DNA of 64,000 bases, taken from the NCBI GenBank assembly GCA_950295325.1, contig OX485807.1, positions 14,847,001 to 14,911,000 on the forward strand, written 5' to 3'. The position numbers and the translations under genes were made by a program. The stretch is from Polytrichum commune. Lineage: Eukaryota > Streptophyta > Polytrichopsida > Polytrichales > Polytrichaceae. Positions 12,536 through 23,979 of this stretch are shown one piece after another (the stretch's first letter is position 1; each line of letters opens with the position of its first letter). The notes beneath the pieces were generated by a model. That model worked only from the letters and a program-made list of their open reading frames with translations. It ran no database searches and had not been told where the DNA came from.

Positions 12536-13850
12536 TTAATCCACTGAGATCAGGTTTCGAAAATCTCTTGGGAAGAATTAGGCGTCATAGATACATCTGC
12601 ACGAAGGTCAGTGGAAATTTGCAGGTTAAAGTGTTGTGCTTCCCAAGTGTCAGAATGCTTTCAAATTTTCTCTTATCGTCTCTAACTTAGTGTTCAGTGC
12701 TTGTAGGACCTAAGCCACTACGCCTGTTTGAACTCCAATTTCCAAAAATCTTTTCAAAAAGGTTAGGGGTCACATCTGCAACTCCATTGTTCAGAAACCT
12801 GCAGATTAAAGCTCAACATTCCAATTCCATTTTCTGAACTCAAACTGCCAAAATATCTCTTCCTAAAAGTTAGGAATGACATCTACAATTGCGAAAAGGC
12901 CATCTTCCATTGTTCAAAAACCTCCCAATTGGCAGAATACTCTTATCATCTCTAGTATGCCACGGTGCTCAAAGGAGATCCTCCATTGTTCAGGAGTTGG
13001 AAATTTAGAGTCCAAAACTTCACCTCCAAAATTTTAGATCCTTCAAATTTTCTCTTGAGTCCTTGTGTTCATCGTTCATTGGACCCTAACCCAGTACAAT
13101 TGTCTGACCTTAACATTTCCAAAATCCCTTCAAAAAAACTTAGGGATCACAGCTATAAGTGCGAGAAGAAGGGCAATAGAAAGCTGCAGATAGAGTGCAT
13201 ACTTCCCAATAGTTTAGATTACTTCAATACTGCTCTTATCATCTCTAGTATTCAGTGTTCATAGGAACTAACCCACTACTATTGTCTGACCTCGAAGTTC
13301 CAAAATCGCTTCAGAAAAGTTACGGATCACAGGTACAAACTGCTTGAAGGCCATCTTCCATTGTTCAGAATCTCCCAATTGTCAGAATCCTCTTTTACCA
13401 TCTCTAGTTTTCAGTGCCGCTAATCATAGGACATGACCCACTACTATTGCTTGAGCTCAAAATTCAAAAATCTCTTCAAAATAATCAGCGGTCACACCTA
13501 CATGGTATCGCTGATGCGAGAAGGCCATCCTCCATTTGTTGGAGAAAGTTGCAGATCTAAAGTGCATAATAACTTACCTCCCAATTTGTCCGGATCCTTG
13601 AAGGTTTCTCTTATCATCTCTATACTTATTCAGTGCTCATTGAATCTAGCTCCCAACTTTGAGCTCAACATTCCAAAATCTCTCGAAAAAAGTTCAGGAA
13701 TCACACATAACTCACTACTGCCTCCTGCGAGAAGGCCATCCCCGATTGTTTGAGAAAATGAAGATATATAGTGCATAGCTTACCTCTCCAGTCATGGTCA
13801 GAATTCTTGAAGAATTCTTCTTGAGTCCTTGCGTTCAAGAGTTAACTAGG
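12536..13850. repeat. About seven degenerate tandem repeats upstream of CYP704B
   Basis: Units of about 165-215 bp follow one another from just upstream of the start codon. Each has a CCACTACTATTGTCTGA-like block, TTCCAAAATCKCTTC, GGGATCACA, AAGGCCATCTTCCATTGTTCAG, TCCCAATTGTCAGAAT and TCTTATCATCTCTAG. Clear unit starts are near 12536, 12711, 13091, 13271, 13438 and 13651. They occupy the probable 5' UTR and promoter. No TATA box could be assigned with confidence. Confidence 0.65.
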
Positions 13851-15049
13851 TTTAGGACTCCCAGATCTGCGATCCAGGTCAATCTGCAAAATCCGAGCCA
13901 ATTGAAGAAGGATGTCAACTTATTTTAACTTAACTTAAGCTTAAGTAAGATCCAACAGCCTGCTAGAAAATTTTAGCCCTTGAATTTCAAGTGCCAAACA
14001 TTACTCAAGGCCTCTTCACACACGAGACTGAGAGCCCGTGACCATTAAACTTCAAGCACTCTCATTGGTGGAAAAGGCGGAGCCGGTCAAGTTGCTATTT
14101 CAATAAATTTCTATTCATGAACCGGACCCAAGATTGTTGTCATTCACACTTAATGTTCTCTAGGCTTCTATATTCTTATTATACAAACCTTGCGCAAAGT
14201 TTCACTAAATTTTCAATTTATTTTCGTTTCTCCAAGCATCTCAAGACATAAGCTCAACCAATCTAGTTCATAATTTTAACAAGAACTAAGAGAATTGCAC
14301 ATATATCTCTACAAAACTGAAATAGAACAATAAAATTAAAATAAAGTGACACATCATATAAGTTGATCAATTGATTGCAAGAATTGTATGACAAAGTGCA
14401 ACTAATAATGAAGAACTTGACATTCTTAAATTTATGAAAAAAATAACATATAATAGTAGGATTAAGAGAAAAGTGGCATGATATACCATAATATGGAGCT
14501 CACTTTGTCATGTAATCCACAGTAACCAAATGGAAACAATCATCTCATTAAGCTTTATAATATATCTAATATCCAACAAAAAAAATCGGATGAAGATTCA
14601 TGACATGATATCACAAGTATATTGTACTACTTTGTGTTTATTTAGGGTTTAGGGTTTAGGGTTGGGGTTTAGGGGTTGCCTTCATGTGAAACTCCTTCTA
14701 GACAAGAGTTGTGCATCATGACATGAAGCAAAACACTTAGTGTAAGAAGACAACCAAGTTAAGAAATTGAATGCTTACAAGCTAGGACGAATAACAATAC
14801 ATCTTAAACCATTGAGATATGTTATAGACACATAACCATAAACATTGCACTGTATTTTAAGGAAATTATATTAGTATATTTTTTAAATATAATATAATAC
14901 ATATGTAAATAATTAGAGTTGAGTGAGCTTTAGAGTGTCATGGGGGTGTCGACCACACAGGACACACCTAACAATGCAAAATGTTGTTTGTTTTGACACA
15001 AAATCATTGTTTATATAATACGGAATAAAATTTTGGCCAGTTTAAAGTG
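13851..15049. other. Gene-free AT-rich stretch
   Basis: No gene seen. About 14000-14100 carries a diverged piece of the family at 21600-21700 (ACTTCAAGCACTCTCATTGG, GAGCCGGTC). A telomere-type run is listed separately. Confidence 0.35.
14641..14675 (+). repeat. Interstitial plant telomere-type repeat (TTTAGGG)
   Basis: Three perfect TTTAGGG units (14641-14661) are followed by a degenerate fourth and fifth. This is the common plant telomere unit. Such short internal runs are usually relics of break repair or telo-box sequences, not chromosome ends. Confidence 0.7.
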
Positions 15050-15225
15050 AAACAAGGCCAAAACAAGGCCCGGTCACATATGACTTCACACTACACATGA
15101 GGGTCCATGACCACACTACATGATTTTGGAGGTGTCTTGGGACAACTTTTTGGACACTTTCTTTTGGGCTCTCACAATTGCATGGTGACGGCTCTTGGCT
15201 CGTGTGTGAAGTGACCCTCAACACC
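15050..15225 (+). repeat. Dispersed repeat R5, copy 1
   Basis: It is nearly identical over about 170 bp to 23610-23765: a CACATATGACTTCACACTACAC block, TACATGATTTTGGAGGTGT, TTTGGACACTTTCTTTTGGG, then CTCTTGGCTCGTGTGT. The ends are loosely inverted (TGACTTCACAC against GTGTGAAGTGACC), typical of a small inverted-repeat element. Confidence 0.65.
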
Positions 15226-15385
15226 TATTGTTTGCTTAATGGGCCCTAGGAACATAATAGTCAGATGTTGGAAAAGCAGAGCGGGAGACTTCTCCTAGGA
15301 TATGAAACAAGTGGTTACTATGAGATGGTTAGCAAGTCCAAATCAAGGCCGAAGCCACTTCCCCTCATTATTTTTGAAGCTTATA

Positions 15386-15760
15386 TGAATACATTTTAAA
15401 CTCCATAATATCAACCTCCTTAATGTCACTCCTTCTCTTATATCCCAAAATTCTATGGAACAAACATTCTCGGTTTAAATATCACTCCCTATTGTCACGT
15501 TTCCCTCACATAAATCATGGATTTTTTTCCCATTAAATTATACCACCAAAGAATTCAAACCACACGCTCGCACGCATCACGTTATCATCATTGTAATTAT
15601 TGTCATTATTGCAATGTTCACTTTGTGCTATACCATAATGTCACATGCTACACTTATTCTCTTTTATCATGCATCCATGTTAGCATTACATAACTCCTTG
15701 ATATCACGTGCTCGTTGGTTGCCACAAGCATTATATTACGGAGTTTAGAATGTAACATGT
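15386..15760 (-). mobile_element. MITE with TTTAAACTCC termini, inserted in another repeat
   Basis: It begins ACATTTTAAACTCCATAATA and ends with the inverted GGAGTTTAGAATGT. It is an opposite-orientation copy of 5268-5742. The flanking sequence (GAAGCTTATATGAAT on the left, TTCATTATCACAATGAAG on the right) is found uninterrupted at about 61290-61325, so that locus is an unoccupied relative of the insertion site. Confidence 0.6.
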
Positions 15761-16091
15761 TCATTATCACAATGAAGATAGTTTTTGGTGCTTATTAAAT
15801 GGTCATATAAGTCCACCATCATGTTGACTATGGAGTCTAAAACGTTTATCATATTTTGAGGACACATTCTCATATTTTTTAAACACGTGTCCTTTTTATA
15901 TCTCTTTTGGAGCCATGTCTAACCACATACCACTTGAATATTGGCATGCCATTAAGATAAGGACCAATTTAGGTACGTCTACCTTAGGTTCCAAAACTTT
16001 AAGTTGTTTCTTTGAGCATTTGGTTTAGAACTTGAAGATCAATTTATGATTAGCATTAGTTATCTAATATTGATGATCATGGGCTTGATTT

Positions 16092-16638
16092 AAGGAATGC
16101 TATCTTGTGAGCGGTGAACGGTGAGCAGTGAGCCGTGAGCATAAAATTTGAATTTTTATTCTTCAAAATTTTCAATGAAATGTATGATATAGACCCTATG
16201 ACCGTGGAGAATTTATGGTTTCATTCTATAAAATCTGCATATTATTTAACAAAAATTAATCAAGGTCCTATTTCCTTTTTTTGAGTTTTCGTGGATAAAT
16301 ACTTAAAATTTTAATTTACATTCTTATCCCTTATTTTATGTTCCCTATTATTTTGGAAGTTTTTTTTCTAATTTTTTTTTTCGTTTTCTTCCGTTTCTTT
16401 TTATGGATGGTTTTTTCAAAAGTTTATAATTTCTTCCACTCCACGGTTATAGGCACCATCCACAGTTAAACATACCATCTACTTTTAGTCATATTTGTAA
16501 AGAAACTATACGAAGAGTCCTACTCGGTGTAAGAATTAAGTCAAATATTCTGATTTTTTTTTTAAATCAAATTTTTTTAAAAAATTTCAAATTTTCTGCT
16601 CACCGCTCACCGCTCACTGCTCACAAGATAGCGTCGCT
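16092..16638. mobile_element. Mutator-like MITE with 11-bp target duplication
   Basis: The host sequence GGGCTTGATTT occurs at 16081-16091 and again at 16639-16649. Just inside are inverted ends sharing GCTATCTTGTGAGC, followed on both sides by GTGAGC-type hexamer arrays (GGTGAACGGTGAGCAGTGAG on the left; the right end mirrors it). The interior is AT-rich and non-coding. A 9-11 bp duplication with long imperfect inverted ends is typical of Mutator-like elements. Confidence 0.78.
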
Positions 16639-17506
16639 GGGCTTGATTTGCACTTGTTGATGGGCAAGTTGACCAATAACTTAACATGTGATTGCATTAA
16701 GTGAAGTGGAATCTTATCCGGTTTGTTAATTTTCATCTCATTCCATACTACTATTCCATTTAGCCCACCGATCATGTTCTCTTATTATTCTTAGATCATT
16801 TTTGCACAATGTAGTGTGTTCTAGTTGGGAGCTTCAACTCGCGGTTGTTTATACTTGGGGAGTTTGATACTTGGAATTGCCAACAAGCTTCCAACCAAAC
16901 CTCAAACTATTTGATAGTTGCCAACATACCCACATGTTGAGTACTAGCAATAACCCATGTTCTTCAAAAGTCAATGGAAAAACAAAAATATGAAAACGTG
17001 CAAAATCTTGGAATCGAGACGATGAATTTCCTAAATATTGAATCTTGACTTGAAAGCAACAAACTATATGAATAATCATGCAATCTTCATCATTTTACCA
17101 TAACATGTTCATGTTTTCAATGATTATCATGAAACAATGGGGAAGTCATTGTAAATGTTCATTAAGCCTTATGAAGTGTTGTCATCTTAATCAATAAATA
17201 AATTGTCACTCCCATGATGGATTAGCCTCACTCTCACGGTAACAAGTAATATAGCACCCTTTACACTACAACTCAAGTAGCGAGCTTGAACTTACTACTT
17301 TTTGGGAGTTTGATACTTGAGGTCACAAGCCTTCATAAAAGCTCAAACTATAGAGAGCTTCGACAACCCTCTTGAAAGCTCTCAACAATTTTAGTAGTTG
17401 CAAGGTGGCCATGCACAAAGTGAAATATCACTTGTACCAACCAAAGGAGACTTCATGGCAAGTTCATGACAAGAACTAAAGAATGTTGAAATACTCTTGC
17501 AATGTG

Positions 17507-17770
17507 AAAGTTGACAAGATTGACTTCAAAAAGCCACATGACCTAATTAGAGCTCTTGCAAATCACATGCGACGTCATTGTACATAAATTTGATCAGTCT
17601 GAGGCATTTTTAATGTAGAATACTTTGTCTATGGACTAAAAGTTGACAAGATTGACTTCAAGAAGCCACAACGACCTAATTAGAGCTCTTGCGAACCACA
17701 TGCGACGTCATTGTACATAAGTTTGATTAGTCTGAGGCATTTTTAATGTGGAATACTTTGTCTATGGATT
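17507..17770 (+). repeat. 132-bp tandem duplication
   Basis: The block starting AAAGTTGACAAGATTGACTT (17507-17638) is repeated at 17639-17770 with only a handful of differences. It is a young direct duplication with no coding sense. Confidence 0.85.
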
Positions 17771-19629
17771 GAAATTTCACATTATGCATCAAGTCATGTT
17801 TTCAAAAATATTCCTTGCAAGCTTTGAAGTTGGGGTCCACAAAAACACGAGCTCAAACTTTTGACTTAGGATTTTTAGTGAGAACCTATTGAAAATGACC
17901 GAATGTTTGTCCTAGTCATCCCACATGGGATCCATCAAGGCGCCATCTTAACGTTGACAGTGGAGTAAGAACCTCGTTAAGCTCTTAAAAGCTCGAGTGT
18001 AAAGTGTGTAAAGGACACAAGGGTAGGTAACTTGAGGTTTCATGCTAATGAATAGGGTTATTTCCTCAAGCTCTCAATCTTTGAACCCTCTAAACTAAAG
18101 GGGGCCTTATGCATAAACACATTTTGTGCAGATCATACTCCAATGTGTTGTAGGTCTCATTTCATACCATTATTGTTCAACCAACCAAACATAATCTTCT
18201 TCTTTTAAAATTCATGGTACAATCTACTAGTTATCTCTTTGCACATTTCAAATTCAATTTGAATGAAAGTGTGAGAGATCCTACACTTTGTTTATAGCAA
18301 CTATACTAGTAACTAATGGGCCATGTTAATTAGAGCGACCTTCATGACTTGTCATGTTGCATCAAATGTCATATGAGATGTCTAGTTGCCACCTAGTCTT
18401 TGTAAGGCAATCGGTGTGGGCCATATGTTTAGAGTAGCAATACTATTGATACCTAGGGTGGAGAATTGCTAGATCTAGCTCAATGAATTAGGTGTCATCC
18501 ATTACACATTACTTGTACCACTAATTGACATGATAGGGAACAAATATTAAAATGAATACACGTGACACAATATTATGTGTTAGTGAACAATACGGCAAGC
18601 CCACCATGTAGCACACTGTAAAATGAACGAAGTAAGTGAAGGTCTAAGAGCACGTTTTTATGTGTTGGTTATTCTAACCAGTAAAATTGAGTAGACCAAC
18701 ATTGGCGAAGCTTTCACCAATGTCTCCAAGCATCTTGTTGGCCGAGGCATTTCATGTGGAGTTGGGGGGATTATGAGAGTAGATTGCCATGTTGCCAAAA
18801 ATGCAAGTTAGAATGTGGATGGCTGGACATTTACCAATTTTGAAAGTTGCATAACTAGATTGATTGGAGTTTATATCTCGAGATGCTAGAAATATGAAAC
18901 TATAACCAGAATATATGAAAAATTTGGGCAACGTTTGAAGAATAGGAATTTGGCACTATTCAAATATTCAATGTAAAATGTGACAATCTCTGGTCCACAA
19001 CATGTTTATGGAAATCAAGTTGTTTAACACTCGAATGAAAGTCAATTTCCATTTTCCGGTATAAAGTGGCAACCCTCCTTAAACTTCAACTTCCCCCTTC
19101 AATCGTGCCAATTGTCAATTCTTGTTTTCCGGGGAGAAACTAGCATACACTTCCATGTGCAATGGGGTCCAAATTTTGGTTACCCGGTGGTGTTCGCTGA
19201 CTTTGCCAGCACATGGAAGTGTTTTGTAACATAGGTAAGGCCATGAATTTGCCAATTTTACACTTCAAAGAACTATATAAAAATAAAGGCATTGAGAACA
19301 AGTGTGGCATGTCATTGTAGTCCTACATTCACGAGGTGATGAAAGTATTAGGCAAGATCATAAGTATAATTCAAACAAACAATTCTATCCTATGCAAAAG
19401 GTGGTACATGACCAAGATGGACAATACAAATGGATGCCCCTATGTGGCCACGACGACTCTTGAAAAAAACTTTTGATTTAGAAATTCAATAACAAACTGA
19501 GATACAATGCAGAATTCTTGACTTAAATTACTTCCAAATCCACTTCGACATGCTAATATAATGAGATAATTGGCATCTTAAACAAAAAAGCTCTCAATAC
19601 CCTAAACTCTCCAAAAGCATCCAGAATAA
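17771..19629. other. Gene-free stretch, nothing recognised
   Basis: No exon-like ORFs, no tRNA and no clear inverted ends were seen. It may be decayed transposon sequence. Confidence 0.35.
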
Positions 19630-20162
19630 GGGCCGCTTTACACTTAGAGGCCGGGCCAATTCGTTGTGTAAGAGGCTTGAAATCCTCATTTGTGATTGGT
19701 GAAAAGGCTCAAATCAGCCCCAACCCCTTTACATCTAGAGGCCGGGCCGATTTGGTGGTATGATTTTTTAAATTAAAAAATGTATGTTATGACACGGCCC
19801 GAGCTCGTTGACTTGGGTGCACCCAAAATGGAAGGCCAATTCTTGGCCTAGAGGCCAATGTCATATTCCACTAAAAAAATCTTCTTAAATAAAGTACAAT
19901 TTTTTAAAGTGAACTAGATCCATTGGATTATGTGGAATCTAAAGGCTCTATCTTAGATTATGCTACATCCGTTGGATTAGGCTAATTTTTTCGAATCAGC
20001 TTGGCTTCTTGGCCCGAGGGCCTTTACATATGGGAAAATTGGCCCCCGGTATAATCTTATTATAATGTGTAGTAGAGGCCGGCCTCCAACCCAAAAAAGG
20101 CTGAAATTTTGTGCAATCGGCCTCAAGGGAAATTGGCCCGGCCTCTAGGTGTAAAGCGGCCC
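19630..20162. mobile_element. PIF/Harbinger (Tourist)-like MITE
   Basis: It is flanked by TAA on both sides (19627-19629, 20163-20165). The ends are inverted repeats of about 32 bp starting GGGCCGCTTTACACYTAGAG and continuing GCCGGGCCAATT. Related internal pieces at about 19718-19760 and 20005-20035 suggest nesting or internal duplication. The TAA duplication and short G-rich ends fit the PIF/Harbinger superfamily. No transposase is present. Confidence 0.75.
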
Positions 20163-20459
20163 TAAGTGCGGTTACCTTTACCTTAGAGTAAACAACCCTT
20201 CTTGTGTTGTCAGCCCGAAAAATAACTTAGAACCTGAGTAACATGCAAGTATCCAAACACGTCATCCCCTTTCCATAGTCTTCAAAGATTGGTACGGCTG
20301 TTTCCGCAGTGAAAGTATATACAATCCTCTTTCGTTGCCATGCGGATTGAAGAAAATCAATTAGATGGTGCACTTTAGTTGAAGAAAATCTACTAGATGT
20401 ACTTTAGTACTACAGTAGAGGTATTCAACACACCTACTTCGAAGTGCTCTTTTCTAAAG

Positions 20460-21615
20460 TGTAACGTGGGTCTCTCTAAATACCCCTGACGAGTGTTGCA
20501 CTTGTTAGGGCGGTGGGCAAGGGCAGTACCGAAAAAGCCAGCGGCTTGGCTCCCCGACCTTGGCTTGACCCTTGTATTCTTGAAGGCCGCTTGTACGTAT
20601 AACCCATATTGAGTGCACTTCATTTTCAAGGTCCAAAATCCAATCTATATATTCACTTCCATTACATTGAGTAGATAAACAATTGATTGGGATTTCCTTA
20701 TCGAAGTGAAATTGTCAGTAAAGCATGTTATTCACTTGGAAGTCAAAAACATTACAAAGCCATCATTAGCACTAAGGTTATATATAACTGTATAACTGTA
20801 TAACTGTATAACTGTATAATTAAATCTATATGACTGTATTAGAAGGTAATTCAGCGCAAGGCCCATGTTTCTAAAGGAATTCATACACATTCAAACTAAT
20901 TAAGCCTGATTAAGTGCAAGTAAGCGCATTCAGCCTAATTAAGCATAATGAAGCCAAAACAAGTGTGATTAATCACATCATTCCTCATATCTGAATTAAA
21001 TCATGATTAAGTGCATTTAATAATTGATCAGGCTTATATAATTTGATAAGCATACTTTCTGATTTAATTGGGCTTAATTTGTATCAATTAGGATTTTTTA
21101 GACTTAATTACATCTAATTACACTTAATTAGTTTGAATGTGTTTGAATACTTTGTGACAGTAGAAGGTATTAACTAAAATATTATAAAATAAACATACTA
21201 TCAATAAAACAGTAACTTAAGTTCCATTTTAGAATGACAAAGACCCTTTCACTAGTAAATCACAAAATATTATAACCTCAGTGATAATGAGGATTTTGTA
21301 ATGTTTTCGACTTCCAAGTTAATAACATGCTTTATTGACAGTTTCACTTCGAAAAAGAAATCCCAATCAATTGCTTATTTACTCAATGGAAAGTGAACAT
21401 ATATATTGGATATTGGACCTTGAAAATGAAGTGCACTCAAAATGGGTTATATGGACAAATGGCCTTCAAGAATGCAAGGGTCAAGCCAAGGTCAGGGGGG
21501 TCTGGGGTTAGGCTAGGGTCAAGGGGCCGAGGCTTTGGCTTTTTCGGTGCTACCCCTGCTTGCTGCCCTAACAAGTGCAACGCTGGTTGGGGGTATTTAG
21601 GGCCACTTAACACAC
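20460..21615. mobile_element. Large inverted-repeat (foldback) element with about 320-bp arms
   Basis: The left arm (about 20460-20783) and right arm (about 21270-21615) are inverted copies. Both encode in opposite directions a phrase MKMKCTQ.GLY...AFKN.RVKPRSG and NKCN, which is a by-product of the symmetry and not evidence of a gene. The spacer of about 490 bp contains a short ATAACTGT array. A transcript across it would fold into a long double-stranded RNA. The right arm abuts a piece of the family seen at 14000-14100. Confidence 0.75.
20783..20820 (+). repeat. 8-bp microsatellite (ATAACTGT)n
   Basis: Between four and five units lie at the left edge of the loop of the surrounding foldback element. 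Confidence 0.8.
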
Positions 21616-21879
21616 AAGACTGCCTGCCCTTGACCATTACACTTCAAGCACTCTCATTGGTGGGAAAGCCAGAGCCGGTCCAAGTTTGCTTCACACTACA
21701 CTTAAGAGACCAACATAGTATGTGAATGCAAGATGGATGTAAAGTCTATATGGATTCTTACATGGCATCGAATGGATCATGTTCAGACCTTGTACAGCCG
21801 CTAGCCCACGGACTTTTTGGGCTAGCGGCTAACCTAATAGCTAACAATCATGGCTGAAAACGGTTCTCGAAAAAAATGG

Positions 21880-22015
21880 GCTAGCCCAGCTATGGCTAGA
21901 TCGCGGCTTGAAAAATTATGGGCTAGCCTAGCTATGGCTAGATCGAGGCCTCAAAAAATATGGGCTAGTCCAGCTATGGCTAGATCGAGGCCTCATATAA
22001 TATGGGCTAGCCTAG
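21880..22015 (+). repeat. 42-bp tandem array, left end of the hAT element
   Basis: About three and a half copies of a unit built from ATGGGCTAGYCYAGCTATGG and CTAGATCGAGGCCTCAAAAA. Because 42 is a multiple of three it reads as an open 14-residue repeat (WASPAMARSRPQKI-like). Sub-terminal motif arrays are often transposase binding sites in hAT elements. Confidence 0.8.
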
Positions 22016-22414
22016 CTAGTTATTAGCTAGCTAAAGATAAGTCATGTAACTCAATTGGCTCAAGCTAAGGCCTATCCATGTCATCCCTACCACTACCATA
22101 AAATTTTTAGGGTTGAGATCATCTGTCCATATCCAAGTGCTTCCAAGTGCAACCGGTTACATGTTTACATCTTTTGATATGTCTTTACTCAAAGTGGGCT
22201 ATATTCTCTACATTCCTCTAAAAAGATGGGTCGTTCTCTTGAAGTCTTGAACAAGAACTTCAACAAGTTCATTCTGAAACTCAACCTGCTCATCTGCAAC
22301 TAGTAGCCGGAACTCTGTAAGTAGTAGCCGGATCTCTATAATTGGTAGTCGGATCTCACCTGCAACTAATAGCCGAATCTCATTTGTAACTAGTAGCTCA
22401 ACAATTCGATTGAC

Positions 22415-23113
22415 GTGGCGGGCGTGATCAAGAAATTTTACGATCTCATCCATGACGGTGTGGTTTGGAAAACCATCAAGCGATTGGCGGAGAAGAAAGA
22501 TGAGGCAATCATATCCCTTCTCCCGGAGATCAATGCTGACCGCGGCCGTCTAGTCAAGCGTCGAAAGATAACATCGGATCCTATAGCATCTAGAGCAATG
22601 TTGCAAGATCTCATTGGTGACGCAGTGCAAACCAGCCATGAGGAGAGTGAGGAGGTGGATATTGAACATGATTTGGTGGCCATGGTGGCGGCCGAGATAC
22701 ACATGTATTTCTCCATCGCCAGTGAGAAATTCCCAGAACCTGGGAATTTGGTTAGTTGGTGGTGGAATGAACGATATAGAATGCCGTGTTTGGCGGAAGT
22801 AGCCGCCGCTTTACTAGCCTCCAAGCCCGGATCGGGTGGGCTAGAATGTGACTTTGGCAGTCTAAATGATATCATTACTCCAAAGAGATCATCGCTTGGG
22901 GGAGGATTTGCAGAGGCATCAATAATGTTGAAATTGAACAAACATCTAATGCCATACAATCCTGAAAAGTTGATCTTGTTGGATAATTCCGATTGGAAGA
23001 ATCACATTCCCAAACGCCCTATTTTCGATGAGGAGTTGCAGATAGAGGATGATGACAATTTGTTGGTAGAGAATGATGAGCAACATGTTTTAGATATTGA
23101 TGACGACGAGTGA
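22415..23113 (+). pseudogene. hAT transposase C-terminal fragment (dimerisation domain)
   Basis: The frame encodes 232 residues. Residues about 110-175 match the hAT C-terminal dimerisation region in order: LVSWWWNERYRMPCLAEVA, ALLASKPGSGG, then a DFGSLNDIITPKRSSL segment corresponding to the conserved FS..G...T..R..L pattern. The tail is acidic (EDDDN, DIDDDE). The BED zinc finger and the catalytic core that lie N-terminal in full transposases are absent, and the segment 22030-22414 does not supply them. It could not catalyse transposition. The domain match is clear; whether any protein is made is unknown. Confidence 0.8.
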
Positions 23114-23239
23114 TTTTGACTGATATGAAATATAATTGTATTGATGAGACAATGTCTCCTTGAATTCATTATATGAGCTACATGAATTAATTTATTAGGT
23201 CAGCTAGTCTAGCTATATGGCTAAAAACGGTACCCGAAA

Positions 23240-23420
23240 AAAATGGGCTAGCCTAGCTATGGCTAGATCGAGGCCTCAAAAAATATGGGCTAGTCCAGCT
23301 ATGGCTAGATCGAGGCTTCAGATAATATGGGCTAGCCTAGCTATGGCTAGATTGAGGCCTCAAAAAATATGGGCTAGCCTAGCTATGGCAAGATTAAGGC
23401 CTCAAAAATATGGGCTAATG
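23240..23420 (+). repeat. 42-bp tandem array, right end of the hAT element
   Basis: About four and a half copies of the same 42-bp unit as at 21880-22015, in the same (not inverted) orientation, preceded by a shared lead-in (GGCTAAAAACGG here, GGCTGAAAACGG on the left). It reads as an open frame of 14-residue repeats. Confidence 0.8.
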
Positions 23421-23609
23421 GGCTATAAAAGGTGTGATCATGTTTCATGTTCACTTGGACTATTTTCAAAAACCACCTCTTGAAGGTAGGCCTAACATAA
23501 AACCGGGAGACCATGGCACTCTGAATGCTCACAACCATTGGTATATTTTATTTCATCATGTGTGAGGACCCACATGAGTAGAAATTCATTGAAATAGCAT
23601 TTGGTTGGA

Positions 23610-23765
23610 GGACCGGGCACATATGACTTCACACTACACTTGAGAGTCTGTGACCGCACTACATGATTTTGGAGGTGTGTTGGGACGGCCTTTGGACACT
23701 TTCTTTTGGGCTCTCACATTTTCATGGTCACAGCTCTTGGCTCGTGTGTAAAGTGGCCCTTAGAG
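23610..23765 (+). repeat. Dispersed repeat R5, copy 2
   Basis: Near-identical to 15050-15225. It begins about 165 bp beyond the right target duplication of the hAT element. Confidence 0.65.
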
Positions 23766-23979
23766 AGACCTGAGCAACGTGCACAATTCACTAGTTCTAT
23801 TCCTAGTAGTCCTTAGCCCATTAGTCTAGGTTTGAAAGCAATTGTGCATATCAGACTTATCCAAAAACTTTCCAGGTCAAACTTTGGGTGATTGGCTAAA
23901 AATTGAGTTTGGGAGATTATGCACAAAGTGACCCAAATTGATAAAGGCTCGATTTGATATGCTAAAAGTAGTCAGACTA

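Larger units (their letters stand above)
21784..23436. mobile_element. hAT-superfamily DNA transposon, internally deleted, with intact ends
   Basis: An identical 8-bp sequence ATCATGTT flanks the element (21776-21783 and 23437-23444), as expected for hAT. The ends are imperfect inverted repeats of about 25 bp: CAGACCTTGTACAGCC on the left and CACACCTTTTATAGCC on the right, both followed by TAGCCCA. An 11-bp perfect hairpin GCCGCTAGCCC...GGGCTAGCGGC lies at the left end. Inside are a transposase C-terminal ORF (22415-23113) and 42-bp tandem arrays near both ends. At 1653 bp it is too short for a complete transposase and is probably non-autonomous. Confidence 0.85.

Noticed and set aside
14641-14675. 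Chromosome end
   Set aside because: Only a few TTTAGGG units with ordinary sequence on both sides; interstitial.
20393-21725. Two related small proteins encoded in opposite directions
   Set aside because: They are the same sequence in the two arms of an inverted repeat; reading frames end irregularly and there is no start or splice context.
22208-22453. Minus-strand ORF with EIRLLVA-type repeats
   Set aside because: It is a translation of a short degenerate tandem repeat (about 22290-22400) inside the hAT element.
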